Shown: positions 9,380 to 20,581, counted from the first letter of the stretch. The stretch: 64,000 nt of DNA from Alsobacter sp046349155 (GCA_046349155.1 JAXMCW010000002.1:124001-188000); one strand, 5' to 3'. A program made the numbers and translations. The notes: generated by a model from the sequence alone, not told the origin.

Positions 9380-10261
9380 ATGGACTGGGATCTCGCCCGC
9401 GTCTTCCTCGCCGTCGCCAGGGCCGGCCAGCTCCTCGGGGCCGCCCGCAAGCTCGGCGTCGATCATGCGACGGTGAGCCGCCGGGTCAACATGCTGGAAG
9501 CCCAGATGGGCGTGAAGCTGATCGAGCGTCGCACCAATGGCTGCGCCCTCACGCAGGCTGGCGAAGCCTTCCTGGCGAGCGCCGAGCGGATGGAGACGGA
9601 GATGCTGCGGGCCCAGGCCTCGCTCTCCGGCTTCGACGTCGCCCTGGAGGGCGAGGTGCGCATCGGTGCGCCCGACGGGTTCGGCACGTTCATCCTGGCC
9701 CGTCACCTCGGCGCCCTGATGGACCGGCATCCCGGCCTGACCGTCCAGCTGGTCCCCCTGCCCCGCGCCTTCTCGCTGGCCAAGCGCGAGGCGGACATGG
9801 CGATCACCATCGAGCCGCCGCAGGAGGGACGGCTCAGCGTGCGCAAGCTCACGGATTATCGCCTCAGCTTCTACGCGGCACGGGACTATGCCGAGGCCCA
9901 CGAGCCGCCGCGTTCGCTCGACGAGCTTTCGAAGCACCGCATCGTCACCTATGTGCGCGACCTCCTCTTCACGCCCGCGCTCGACTACCTCGCCGATCTC
10001 GGCGTCCCCGCCGGAAGGCGTTTCGAATGCGCGGGCATGCTGGGCCAGATCGAGGCCGTGCGGGCCGGCGCGGGCGTGGGCATGCTGCACGACTACGCGG
10101 CGCGCCTGCACGGGGACCTCGTGCCCGTCCTGCCTGAGGTCGGGGTGCTGCGCAGCTATTGGCTGGTCGCCCATGACGACGTGCGCGACCTCGCCCGGGT
10201 GAGGCTGGTGCACGACTTCATCGTCGAGCTGGTGGCAGGCATGCGGCGGAGCTTCGTCTGA
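9380..10261 (+). CDS. LysR family transcriptional regulator
   Basis: The 293-residue regulator has an N-terminal winged HTH (about 1-60, with ARKLGVDHATVSRRVNMLEAQMGVKLIERRT). A periplasmic-binding-like effector domain spans about 90-290. The start at 9380 (MDWDLARVFLAV) follows from the conserved LysR N-terminus; the frame upstream is not conserved. It is transcribed divergently from mmsA, so it likely regulates mmsA in response to a valine or aldehyde metabolite, and itself through the shared intergenic dyad. The ligand is unknown. Confidence 0.9.
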   Translation: MDWDLARVFLAVARAGQLLGAARKLGVDHATVSRRVNMLEAQMGVKLIERRTNGCALTQAGEAFLASAERMETEMLRAQASLSGFDVALEGEVRIGAPDGFGTFILARHLGALMDRHPGLTVQLVPLPRAFSLAKREADMAITIEPPQEGRLSVRKLTDYRLSFYAARDYAEAHEPPRSLDELSKHRIVTYVRDLLFTPALDYLADLGVPAGRRFECAGMLGQIEAVRAGAGVGMLHDYAARLHGDLVPVLPEVGVLRSYWLVAHDDVRDLARVRLVHDFIVELVAGMRRSFV

Positions 10262-10277
10262 ACGGGCACCGCAGCTT

Positions 10278-10360
10278 CCGTCCTTGCGAGCGACGCGAAG
10301 CACTCCGGTCGTCTGGCCCACGCCTGGATTCCGTCGTCGGCCCGCTCCTGGCCGTGACGT
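10278..10360. repeat. REP-like intergenic repeat, copy 1
   Basis: An imperfect palindrome begins CCGTCCTTGCGAGCG and ends with CTGGATTCCGTC, CGCTCCTGG and CCGTGACG elements. It is related to, but inverted relative to, the element at 23960-24031. It sits between the convergent stops of the LysR gene and ppc, a usual place for REP-type elements. Confidence 0.55.
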
Positions 10361-10369
10361 CGGGCGACT

Positions 10370-13150
10370 CTACCCGCTGTTGCGCAGCCCAGCGGAGATC
10401 CCGTTGATGGTCAGCTGGATGCCCTGGAGCACCTGCTGGTCGGAACCGTCGCCGCGGTGGGCCTTGAGGAGTTCGACCTGCACGTGGTTGAGCGGGTCCA
10501 GATAGGGGAAGCGGTTGCGGATGGAGCGGGCGAGCAGCGGGTTGCCCTCGAGGAGCTGCTTCTGGTTCATGATGGCGAGCAGGCTCTCGACCGCCGCCTC
10601 CCACTCGGCCCTGATGCGCGGGAAGATCGCCTCCCGCAGGGCCTCGTCCTGGACCAGCTGCGCGTAGCGCGACGCGATGGCGATGCTGCTCTTGGAGAGC
10701 ACCATGTCCATGTTGGACAGCAGGGTGCGGAAGAAGGGCCAGTCCCGGTACATGGCCTGCAGGCGCGCGAGCCCATCATTGGGATTGTCGGCGAGCCAGT
10801 TCTTCACCGCGGTGCCGAAACCGTACCAGCCGGGCAGCATCAGGCGGCACTGCGCCCAGCTGAACACCCAGGGAATGGCGCGGAGGTCCTCGATGCTGCG
10901 CGTCTTCTTGCGCGAGGCCGGGCGGCTGCCGATGTTGAGCGTGGCGATCTCGGTGATGACCGTCGAGTTCCAGAAATAGTCCTCGAATCCCGGGGTCTCG
11001 TAGACGAGGCTTCGATAGGCCCGGAACGCCGTCGCCGAGAGCATCTCCATGGTGGCAAGGTAGTCCTCGCGCGGGGCGCGCTTCTGGGGCTGGAGCAGCG
11101 AGGCTTCCACCGTCGCGGCGGCGAGGATCTCGAGGTTGCGCCGGCCGACCTCCGGGTTCGAGTACTTCGACGAAATGATCTCGCCCTGCTCGGTGATGCG
11201 GATCTGGCCCTGAACGGCCCCGCCCGGCTGGGCCAGGATGGCGTCGTAGCTCGGCCCGCCGCCACGTCCCACCGATCCGCCGCGGCCGTGGAAGAGGCGA
11301 AGGCGCACACCGTGGCGGCGGAACACCTCGATCAGCTCGATCTCGGCCTTGTAGAGCTCCCAGCCCGAGGTGACGAAGCCGCCATCCTTGTTGCTGTCGG
11401 AATAGCCCAGCATCACCTCCTGCTCGCCGCCGAGACTGTCGACCAGCGCGCGGTAGTCGGGCAGCGAAAGCAGCGCGTCCATGGTGGAGGCGGCCTTGCG
11501 CAGGTCCTGGATCGTCTCGAAGAGCGGGACGATGTTGACCAGGCTGCGCCCGCCCGCCTTCACGAGTCCCACCTCCTTGAGGAGAACCGCGAGTTCGAGG
11601 CAGTCCGACACGGACTGGCCCTTGGAGATGATGGCCGTGCGGATGACGTCGCGCCCGAACACCGCGTGCGCGTCCGCGGCAGCGCGGAACACCGCCAGCT
11701 CGCCCTGCGTCTCCTCGGAGTAGGTGACGAAGGGCGACACGAGCGGACGCGCGGTCGCCAGCTCGCGCCGCAGCACGGCCACGCGGGCCGCCTCGTCGAG
11801 CCCCTTGTAGTTCGTGCCGGGCGCCACGGCCTCCAGCAGCTCGGCGATGGTGCGCTCGTGAACATCCGAGTTCTGGCGCAGGTCGATCGAGGCGAGATGG
11901 AAGCCGAAGCAGCCCACCGCGCGGCGCAGGCTGCGCAGGCGCCCACGCGCCAGGATCGTCGAGCCGTGCTGGCGCAGCGAGCGGTCGATGACGTCGAGGT
12001 CGGCCTTGAACTGCGCGGCGTCGGCATAGGCGGGCGCGTCGCCTACCGGGTGGCGCAAGGCCTCGTGGCCCCCCTTGGCGGCGGCCGTCGCGGCTACGCG
12101 GGCATAGATGCCGGAGATCGCCAGCCGATAGGGCTCGTGATGGCGGGTCGGCGAGCGGTCGGGCGAGCGCTCGACGAGACCGAGCAGCTCTTCGCTCACC
12201 TGCACGATGTCCTCCGCGAGCGAGAGCTCCGCGCCGAGTTCGTGCAGTTCGTCGAGGTAAAAGCGGAAGGCGCGGGTGGAGTGCAGCCGCACCGTGCTGC
12301 TCAGGACGTCGGCGGTGACGAAGGGGTTTCCGTCTCGGTCGCCGCCGATCCAGCTGCCCATGCGCAGGAAGGAGGCGACCTCCACGGGTCCGCCATCGGG
12401 GTCGTAGGCTGCGAGCCGGTCCTCCAGCTCGTTGTAGAGGCGCGGCAGCTCCCTGAGGAACGTATAGTCGTAGTAGGAGAGGCCGTTCGCCACCTCGTCG
12501 AGCACCGTGAGCTTGGTCTGCCGCAGCATGCTGGTCTGCCAGAGCGTGAGCACGGTGCGGCGCAGCTCCTCCTCCGTGGCGGCGAGCTCCTCGGGCGTCG
12601 GCGCGAGGCGGTCGCGTTCCTCGAGCAGGGCCGCGATCTCCATTTCCCGCGTCAGCACGCTCTTGCGGCGCACCTCGGTCGGATGGGCGGTCAGCACCGG
12701 GCTGACGAGCGCGCTCTCGAAGAGGGTGCGGAGCTCGGAGCCTGGAAGCCCCGCCTCCTGCGCCCGCGCAAAGGTGCGCGCCAGCGTGCCCGGGCGAGGC
12801 GCGGAGCCGGCGATGGCGTGGGTGCGCGTGCGGCGGATGTGATGCCGGTCCTCGGCGATGTTGGCAAGGTGCGAGAAATAACTGAAGGCCCGCACGATCT
12901 GGACCGTCCGCTCCGGAGACAGGCCGTTCAGCAGCTCCTCGAGGTGATGGCGCGCCGGCGTGTCGTCGTCCCTGTGGAAGCGGATGGAGGTCTGCCGGAT
13001 CTTCTCGACGATGGCGAAGATCTCCTCCCCCTCCTGCTCACGCACGGTGTCGCCGAGGATGCGTCCGAGCAGACGGATGTCCTCGCGCAGAGGCTGGTCC
13101 TTCTCGGCGACCGGGGGATCCTGGGTCAGGACGATGGGGGTGATCGACAT
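10370..13150 (-). CDS. ppc: Phosphoenolpyruvate carboxylase
   Basis: The 926-residue enzyme carboxylates PEP with bicarbonate to oxaloacetate, an anaplerotic reaction (and the entry carboxylation of the serine cycle in methylotrophs). Key motifs are the catalytic histidine segment VLTAHPTEVRRKS, GSWIGGDRDGNPFVT, GYSDSNKDGG and the glycine-rich LRLFHGRGGSVGRGGGP. The C-terminus LRNSG corresponds to the conserved tail that contacts the active site, usually RNTG. The start at 13150 (MSITPIVL) was preferred; an in-frame upstream ATG would add 38 unconserved residues. It is a monocistronic minus-strand unit. Confidence 0.96.
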   Translation of the reverse strand: MSITPIVLTQDPPVAEKDQPLREDIRLLGRILGDTVREQEGEEIFAIVEKIRQTSIRFHRDDDTPARHHLEELLNGLSPERTVQIVRAFSYFSHLANIAEDRHHIRRTRTHAIAGSAPRPGTLARTFARAQEAGLPGSELRTLFESALVSPVLTAHPTEVRRKSVLTREMEIAALLEERDRLAPTPEELAATEEELRRTVLTLWQTSMLRQTKLTVLDEVANGLSYYDYTFLRELPRLYNELEDRLAAYDPDGGPVEVASFLRMGSWIGGDRDGNPFVTADVLSSTVRLHSTRAFRFYLDELHELGAELSLAEDIVQVSEELLGLVERSPDRSPTRHHEPYRLAISGIYARVAATAAAKGGHEALRHPVGDAPAYADAAQFKADLDVIDRSLRQHGSTILARGRLRSLRRAVGCFGFHLASIDLRQNSDVHERTIAELLEAVAPGTNYKGLDEAARVAVLRRELATARPLVSPFVTYSEETQGELAVFRAAADAHAVFGRDVIRTAIISKGQSVSDCLELAVLLKEVGLVKAGGRSLVNIVPLFETIQDLRKAASTMDALLSLPDYRALVDSLGGEQEVMLGYSDSNKDGGFVTSGWELYKAEIELIEVFRRHGVRLRLFHGRGGSVGRGGGPSYDAILAQPGGAVQGQIRITEQGEIISSKYSNPEVGRRNLEILAAATVEASLLQPQKRAPREDYLATMEMLSATAFRAYRSLVYETPGFEDYFWNSTVITEIATLNIGSRPASRKKTRSIEDLRAIPWVFSWAQCRLMLPGWYGFGTAVKNWLADNPNDGLARLQAMYRDWPFFRTLLSNMDMVLSKSSIAIASRYAQLVQDEALREAIFPRIRAEWEAAVESLLAIMNQKQLLEGNPLLARSIRNRFPYLDPLNHVQVELLKAHRGDGSDQQVLQGIQLTINGISAGLRNSG

Positions 13151-13329
13151 GGCCGCTCCAATCGATTCAAATCCGGCCGGGGCGACCCGGCCATGCTCGT
13201 GATGCATCTTTCGGGCCGCCGCACGCAAGCGGGGAAAGTCCGCCAAAGGTTGCGGATAATCCATGCAGCCCTTGTTGCGGCGCGGCTGCGCCTTCGCTGA
13301 GATGCGAGGGAGGCGAGGAGGATGCAGCG

Positions 13330-13830
13330 ATGAGGACCGTCGACGCCGTGGTGGCGCGGATCGTGTCCATCGCCGCGTGGCTGGTGATCCCGGTCTCCCT
13401 GCTGCTTTTCCTGCAATGGCCGCTGCGCGATCTGGTTCGGGCGCACACGCGCGAGGCCAACGACCTCGGGCAGACGCTCTTCGCCCTTTACGTGGCGGTG
13501 GCAGTCACTGCCGCCTCCCGACGCAGCGCGCACCTCGCCATGGACCTGATCGCGCGCCGCTACGGGGCGCGCCGGCGTCGCGCGATGCTCCGCATCGGGC
13601 TGCTCGCCGGCGTCATTCCCTGGACGGCCTTCGTCCTGTGGTCGGGCCGCTCCCTCTTCGCCGGGTCCCTGCAACAGTTCGAGGCCTTTTCCGACACGGG
13701 CAATCCCGGCTATTTCGTGGTCAAGCTTTCGGCAGCCCTCCTCGCCGCCCTGCTTCTCGTCCAGGCCGTGCTCGACCTCGTCCGGGCAGGCGGGGCCCAG
13801 GGGTCCCCGGCGAAGGACGAGCGGCCATGA
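13330..13830 (+). CDS. TRAP transporter small permease (DctQ-like)
   Basis: The 166-residue inner-membrane protein has four predicted hydrophobic helices (about 12-30, 48-66, 85-107 and 130-152). That is the topology of the small TRAP permease. A charged loop HLAMDLIARRYG follows helix 2, as in DctQ proteins. A good ribosome site (GAGGAGG) precedes the ATG. It overlaps the large permease gene by ATGA. Together they would form a sodium-driven importer for an organic acid, but no DctP binding-protein gene is adjacent. Confidence 0.85.
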   Translation: MRTVDAVVARIVSIAAWLVIPVSLLLFLQWPLRDLVRAHTREANDLGQTLFALYVAVAVTAASRRSAHLAMDLIARRYGARRRRAMLRIGLLAGVIPWTAFVLWSGRSLFAGSLQQFEAFSDTGNPGYFVVKLSAALLAALLLVQAVLDLVRAGGAQGSPAKDERP

Positions 13831-15299
13831 GCGGGGTCTTCGGCTTCGTGCTCCTGGCGGCCGTCGCCGTGGGCATGGTGGCGACCGGCCTGCCCGCCTT
13901 CATGGTGGTCTTCGCCTGTTCGGTCGCGGGAGCCGCCGTCTCGCTCGTGGCGGGCTGGGCATCGCCCGAGATCTACGCCGCCCTGCCCAACAGGGTGGTG
14001 AACCTGCTCGAGAGCGACATCCTGCAGGCCCTGCCCCTGTTCGTGTTCCTCGGCGCGCTGCTGGGCCGGCTGCCCGTGGGGGCCGCCTTGTTCCGGGCGG
14101 CCGTGGCCATCGCGCCCCGCAGCCGGGCGGCGCCGGCTTTGGCCGGCATCGGCCTCGGCGCCCTTCTCGGGCCGATGAACGGGTCTGTCGGCGCCAGCGT
14201 CCTCGCATTGTCGCGCACGCTCGCCCCCGCCCTGTCCGCGCGCGGCGTGCCGAAGCCGCTCGCCGCGGCCATCGTCACCGTGGCGAGCACGCTGGGCGTC
14301 GTGGTCCCGCCCTCTCTCGTCCTCATCCTCCTGGGCGACGCCATGATGGCCGCCCATACGATCGCGGTGAACGCCACGGGGCGTTCGGACCGCATCATCA
14401 ACACGCAGGACGTGTTCCGCGGGGCGCTCGCGCCGGCGCTGGCCTTCGTGGCGCTGAGCATGGGCATCGCGTGGCTTTCGGCGCGCAGGATCGCTGCGGA
14501 ACCTGCAGCCGCGTCCCATCAAGCGCCCCTCCAGGCGGGAGAGGCCGCGCTGGCGGCGGCGGCGCTGCTCTTCGTCACGGGCCTGCTCGCGGGCGTGGCG
14601 CTCGGCTTCTTCTACGCGGTCGAGGCCGCCGCCTTCGGCGCCGTGGCGCTGTTCATCGCAGCGGCCGCAACAGGGCGGCTCGGAGGCGGCGCCCTCGGAA
14701 AGCTCCTCGACGAGGTGATCGCCGCGACAGGGGCGCTCTTTGCGCTCCTCGTGGCCGCCACGACGCTGACGCTCGTGCTGCGCGTGCTCGGCACGGACAA
14801 GCTGGTCATGTCGCTGCTGCGCGCCATGCCTGGCGGCGACGGGCTCGCGGCCGCCATCGTCCTTGGCATCCTCGGCATTTCGGCCCTGGTGCTCGACGCC
14901 TTCGAAATCATCTTCGTGATCGTGCCGATCCTCGCCCCTCCCCTGCTCGAGCGAGCCTCGGACGCGGTGTGGGTCGCGGTCCTCATCCTGCTCGTGCTGC
15001 AGACGAGCTTCATGGCGCCCCCCTTCGGCTATGCGCTGATGCTCGTGCAGGCGACCGCGCGCGACCGCGTGCCGCACACGGCGCTCTGGCGTGCGCTAGC
15101 GCCCTTCCTGGCGGCGCAGGCAGGCGTGCTTCTCCTCGTCTTCGTGTGGCCGGCCTGCGTCCACCTGCTGGATCCACGGCCGGCAGCCGGCGCGCCGGCG
15201 CCGCTCTCGGACAAGGACGTCCAGGACCGCTTCAGGGCGATCGCTCCGCCGGACGAGGACGGACCGCCGGCCCTGAACCTCGATCCTAAAGCCCCGTGA
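13827..15299 (+). CDS. TRAP transporter large permease (DctM-like)
   Basis: The 490-residue polytopic membrane protein is the main transport subunit of a TRAP transporter. It has about 12 hydrophobic segments. DctM-like features include LPLFVFLGALLG, GPMNGSVGASVLALSRTLAP, LGVVVPPSLVLILLG and FMAPPFGYALMLVQA. It is about 60 residues longer than typical DctM because of a central loop near 200-240 and a hydrophilic C-terminal tail. Such longer forms occur in TRAP systems annotated for mannitol/chloroaromatics. The 3' end overlaps the convergent MAPEG gene by 14 bp. Confidence 0.88.
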   Translation: MSGVFGFVLLAAVAVGMVATGLPAFMVVFACSVAGAAVSLVAGWASPEIYAALPNRVVNLLESDILQALPLFVFLGALLGRLPVGAALFRAAVAIAPRSRAAPALAGIGLGALLGPMNGSVGASVLALSRTLAPALSARGVPKPLAAAIVTVASTLGVVVPPSLVLILLGDAMMAAHTIAVNATGRSDRIINTQDVFRGALAPALAFVALSMGIAWLSARRIAAEPAAASHQAPLQAGEAALAAAALLFVTGLLAGVALGFFYAVEAAAFGAVALFIAAAATGRLGGGALGKLLDEVIAATGALFALLVAATTLTLVLRVLGTDKLVMSLLRAMPGGDGLAAAIVLGILGISALVLDAFEIIFVIVPILAPPLLERASDAVWVAVLILLVLQTSFMAPPFGYALMLVQATARDRVPHTALWRALAPFLAAQAGVLLLVFVWPACVHLLDPRPAAGAPAPLSDKDVQDRFRAIAPPDEDGPPALNLDPKAP

Positions 15300-15708
15300 A
15301 GATCCTCGCCGCGAAGATCGCCCACATGGCCATCAGCACGAGGCCGCCCGCAACGTAGAGCCGGAAACGGGTCAGCACGACATTGGAGGTGACGTGGATG
15401 AAGGCATGGGCGACCCGCGACAGGACGAATGCCCAGCTCATGAGCACGAAGAGCAGGTCGGCCTTGCGGGTGGCCCAGGCGAACGCCACGAGCAGCATGA
15501 ACAGGACAGGGAGCTGGAACTGGTTGTTGAAAGCGTTGGCGGTCTTCATCACGTCGGCCGGCCAGTTCGGCTCGCCAAGGGCGATGCTGCCCAGTTTCGC
15601 CTCCCCTCGGCGGACCGCGGCCACGCGGGCGCGGCCCATCCTCACCATGAGGACGAAGATCAGGGTCACCTGCACGAAAACGGGCAGGAGGACGGCTGCG
15701 ATGGACAT
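15286..15708 (-). CDS. MAPEG family membrane protein
   Basis: The 140-residue protein has four predicted membrane helices and belongs to the MAPEG superfamily (glutathione transferase/eicosanoid-type membrane proteins). The recognisable core is NAFNNQFQLPVLFMLL and SWAFVLSRVAHAFIH. It matches the bacterial YecN/MAPEG group of unknown physiological role. The start at 15708 gives an N-terminal helix right at the beginning; an upstream ATG adds 12 residues. It converges with, and slightly overlaps, the DctM gene. Confidence 0.82.
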   Translation of the reverse strand: MSIAAVLLPVFVQVTLIFVLMVRMGRARVAAVRRGEAKLGSIALGEPNWPADVMKTANAFNNQFQLPVLFMLLVAFAWATRKADLLFVLMSWAFVLSRVAHAFIHVTSNVVLTRFRLYVAGGLVLMAMWAIFAARIFTGL

Positions 15709-15882
15709 GCTGATGCTCCGGCTGCTGGCTCGCCACAACGACATGGCCGGGCTGCATCCGCAAGACAGTCACCGGAGGGCCGCAATTCTCGTCGAGCCTG
15801 CGCCAGCCCGCGTCGCGCTGCGGGACCCGGCCCGGGACCTCGCGCGTTTCTCCCCGCCAAACCCGCCACAGGAGGCCTGTCC

Positions 15883-16719
15883 ATGCCGTTGACCGTCACC
15901 CTTGCGGACGGAACCGAGGTACCGGCGCTGGGCCAGGGAACGTGGCGGATGGGCGAGCGGGCAGACCGGCGGCGCTCCGAGATCCAATCCCTGCAACTCG
16001 GCGTCGAACTCGGCATGACGGTCGTCGACACCGCTGAAATGTACGGCGACGGGCGCACGGAAAGCCTTCTGGCGGAGGCGCTGCAAGGCTATCGCAACGA
16101 GGTCTTCCTCGTCAGCAAGGTCTACCCGCACAACGCCACGGCCGAGGGCGTCGTGGCGGCCTGCGAGCGCAGCCTCGCCCGACTGCAGACGGACCGGCTG
16201 GACCTGTACCTGCTGCATTGGAGGGGCGGCGTGCCCTTGTCCGAGACGCTCGCGGGCTTCCGGCGGCTGGTCGAGTCCGGCAAGATCCTGCGATGGGGGG
16301 TGAGCAACTTCGACACCGACGACATGGACGAATTGCTGGCCCTCGACGGCGGGGCCGGCTGTGCGGCGAACCAGGTGCTCTACAACCTCATGCGGCGGGG
16401 ACCGGAATTCGACCTGCTGTCGCTGCTGCAGGAGCGGCGGATCGCCACCATGGCCTACAGCCCCATCGAGCAGGGCCAATTGCCTCGCTCGGACGCCCTG
16501 GCGGCCATCGCGAGGAAGCACGGCTGCTCACAGCAGCGCGTTGCGCTTGCCTTCGTGCTGCGCCGGCCCGGCGTCATCGCCATTCCCAAGGCCGGCCGGC
16601 CGGATCACGTCCGCGACAACCATGCCGCGCTCTCCCTCGCGCTCGACGAGGACGACGTGGCGAAACTGGACGCGGCCTTTCCGAAGCCGCGGCGCAAGCG
16701 CCCGCTGGAGATGATCTGA
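15883..16719 (+). CDS. Aldo/keto reductase
   Basis: The 278-residue NADPH-dependent oxidoreductase has an alpha/beta-barrel fold. Catalytic tetrad residues appear in VVDTAEMYGDG (Asp, Tyr), LVSKVYPHN (Lys) and LYLLHWRGG (His). NADPH-binding elements AIPKAGRPDHV lie near the C-terminus. AGGAGG is 7 bp upstream of the ATG at 15883 and fixes the start. It resembles bacterial AKR proteins related to 2,5-diketogluconate and methylglyoxal reductases; the substrate is open. It is monocistronic. Confidence 0.92.
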   Translation: MPLTVTLADGTEVPALGQGTWRMGERADRRRSEIQSLQLGVELGMTVVDTAEMYGDGRTESLLAEALQGYRNEVFLVSKVYPHNATAEGVVAACERSLARLQTDRLDLYLLHWRGGVPLSETLAGFRRLVESGKILRWGVSNFDTDDMDELLALDGGAGCAANQVLYNLMRRGPEFDLLSLLQERRIATMAYSPIEQGQLPRSDALAAIARKHGCSQQRVALAFVLRRPGVIAIPKAGRPDHVRDNHAALSLALDEDDVAKLDAAFPKPRRKRPLEMI

Positions 16720-16801
16720 CCCTCCGCGTCGCAGCAGGAAGCGCCGCGCCGATGCGATTCGCCACAGGGTCCGGGAGGGATCGCGGCGGCTGCGGCGCGT
16801 C

Positions 16802-18472
<1,671 letters not shown>

Positions 18473-18473
18473 G

Positions 18474-19616
18474 TCAGCGGTCCTTCGGGTCGAGCGCGTC
18501 GCGCAGACCGTCCCCGATGAAGTTGAGGCAGAAAAGGGTGGTGGTGAGGAAGAGCGAGGGCCAGACCAGCATCCACACCGCGCCCTGGATGTTGCGGGCG
18601 CCCTCCGAGATCAGCACGCCCCAGCTCGTCATGGGCTCCTGCACGCCGAGCCCCAGGAAGGAGAGGAAGCTCTCGAGCAGGATGACCTTGGGCACCAGCA
18701 GCGTCATGTACACGACGACCGGCCCCAGCGTGTTGGGGATGATGTGGCGGGACAGGATGCCCTTGGTGCCGACGCCCAGGGCCTCGGCAGCCTGAACGAA
18801 TTCCTGGCGCTTCAGCGAGAGGGTCTGGCCGCGCACGATGCGCGCCATGTCCAGCCATTCCACCGCGCCCACGGCGATGAACATCAGGATGAAGTTCCGC
18901 CCGAAGAACACGACCAGCAGGATGACGAAGAAGATGAAGGGCAGCGAATAGAGGATGTCCACCGCCCTCATCATCAGCAGGTCCACCCGGCCGCCGAGAT
19001 AGCCGGCCGTCGCGCCCCAGAGCACGCCGATGACGATCGCCACCGCCGTCGCCAGGACGCCGATGGCGAGCGAGATCCGGCCTGCGAACAGCGTGCGCGT
19101 CAGAAGGTCGCGGCCGTTGGAATCCGTGCCGAACCAGAAATGCGTCCACTTCACCGGCACCTCAACCACGAGGCGCTTGTTCTCGTCCGCACGCTCCACG
19201 ACCCTGGCCTGGCCGAACAGGTCGGAGCGCTCGAAATAGACGAGCAGGCGCTCGTCGACCGCCCGGGTCCCGACGAGCGTGGCCTTGAGCACGTCGCCCT
19301 GGACGGACACTCCCTCGGCCTTCACGCGCATGCGCGAGGCGATCTTGTCGACGGCCGGGCCGATCTGGGATGGCTGGGGGTAGCGCTCCATGCTGGCGTT
19401 GACGCGCACGTAGTCCTGGTAGACCTGGCTGTAGTCGTGGCCCGTGAGGAAGGGACCCACGATGCAGGCGAGCGTGATGAGCGTCAGGACGACGATGCTC
19501 GTCACCGCAGCCTTGTTGCGCGCGAGACGGGTGCGCGCGTCGGCCCAGAGCGAGCGACCCTGCACGGGCGCGGCGTGGGCGAGGGCCTCGACGGCGTCCG
19601 GGGTCGCGTCACTCAT
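18474..19616 (-). CDS. Oligopeptide ABC transporter permease, OppC type
   Basis: The 380-residue inner-membrane permease has a first helix at about 38-58. A hydrophilic insertion of roughly 80-90 residues (periplasmic by prediction) follows, then five helices holding the ABC-permease EAA loop (EFVQAAEALGVGTKGILSRHIIPN). A classic OppC is about 300 residues; the longer form is common in alphaproteobacterial operons with a fused ATPase. FWFGTDSNGRDLLTR is the typical entry to the permease core. It overlaps oppB by 8 bp. Confidence 0.92.
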   Translation of the reverse strand: MSDATPDAVEALAHAAPVQGRSLWADARTRLARNKAAVTSIVVLTLITLACIVGPFLTGHDYSQVYQDYVRVNASMERYPQPSQIGPAVDKIASRMRVKAEGVSVQGDVLKATLVGTRAVDERLLVYFERSDLFGQARVVERADENKRLVVEVPVKWTHFWFGTDSNGRDLLTRTLFAGRISLAIGVLATAVAIVIGVLWGATAGYLGGRVDLLMMRAVDILYSLPFIFFVILLVVFFGRNFILMFIAVGAVEWLDMARIVRGQTLSLKRQEFVQAAEALGVGTKGILSRHIIPNTLGPVVVYMTLLVPKVILLESFLSFLGLGVQEPMTSWGVLISEGARNIQGAVWMLVWPSLFLTTTLFCLNFIGDGLRDALDPKDR

Positions 19617-20529
19617 AGCGGACCCTCGGGTCGATCAGGGCGTAGACGAGGTCGACCAGCAGGTTGAACACGAGCACGAAGATGGCGATCATGATCACCG
19701 TCCCCATCACCAGCGTGTAGTCGCGGTTCAGTGCGCCTTCCACGAAGTAGCGCCCGACACCGGGGATGCCGAAGATCGTCTCCACGACCACCGATCCCGT
19801 GAGCAGCGCCGCGGCCGCCGGCCCGAGGTAGGAGACGACGGGAAGCGCCGCGCCACGCAGCGCATGGCGCACGATGACGCCCAGTGGCAGGCCGTTGGCC
19901 CGCAGGGTCCTGATCGGGTTCGAGCGAAGCACCTCGATCATGGACGCGCGCGTAAGCCGCGCGATAACCGCGATCTGCGGCAGGGCGAGCGTCAAGGTGG
20001 GCAGGATGGTGTTCCGCATGGCGCCGTCGTTCCAGCCACCGACGGGCAGCCAGGCGAGCGTGAGGCCGAAGACGATCTGCAGGACCGGCGCCACGACGAA
20101 GCTCGGCACCGTGATGCCGAAGGTGGCGAGCCCCACGACCGCGTAGTCCGTCGGCTGGTTCTGGCGGAAGGCCGCGATGCAGCCCAGCGTGCCGCCGACG
20201 ACCAGCGCCAGCAGCAGCGCCGAGAAGCCGAGCCGCATGGAGATGGGCAGCCCGCGCGCGAAAAGCTCGGCGATGGTGAAGTCGCGGAAGTAGAAGGACG
20301 GCCCGAAATCGCCCCGCAGGAGGGCCGAGAGATAGAGCCAGTATTGCTCGTAGAGCGGCTTGTCGAGCTGGTAGATGCGCCGCAGGTTCTCCATCACCTT
20401 CGCCTCGAGCGGCCGCTCCAGGTCGAAGGGCCCGCCGGGCGCGAGGCGGATGAGGAAGAACGAGATCGTGACGATGATGAACAGCGTCGGGATGGCCGAC
20501 AGCAGCCGTTTCAGGACATAGGGTCCCAT
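19609..20529 (-). CDS. Oligopeptide ABC transporter permease, OppB type
   Basis: The 306-residue six-helix permease begins with the family-typical MGPYVLKRLLSAIPTLFII. It has the APGGPFD segment and the EAA loop with LRANGLPLGVIVRHALRGAALP. VVETIFGIPGVGRYFVEG near the C-terminus is diagnostic for the OppB/DppB family. The start at 20529 fits this N-terminus; the frame upstream is arginine-rich and non-conserved. It lies 52 bp after the binding-protein gene and pairs with OppC. Confidence 0.93.
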   Translation of the reverse strand: MGPYVLKRLLSAIPTLFIIVTISFFLIRLAPGGPFDLERPLEAKVMENLRRIYQLDKPLYEQYWLYLSALLRGDFGPSFYFRDFTIAELFARGLPISMRLGFSALLLALVVGGTLGCIAAFRQNQPTDYAVVGLATFGITVPSFVVAPVLQIVFGLTLAWLPVGGWNDGAMRNTILPTLTLALPQIAVIARLTRASMIEVLRSNPIRTLRANGLPLGVIVRHALRGAALPVVSYLGPAAAALLTGSVVVETIFGIPGVGRYFVEGALNRDYTLVMGTVIMIAIFVLVFNLLVDLVYALIDPRVRYE

Positions 20530-20581
20530 CGCCGTCCCTTCCACGCCGACGCGGCGCCCGAAGGCGCCGCGCCGCAAGAGC

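Noticed and set aside
10457..13300. 947-codon open frame antisense to ppc
   Set aside because: Its translation is full of Arg, Ala, Gly and Glu without any domain, as expected for the complement of a GC-rich coding gene. The ppc frame has all family motifs.
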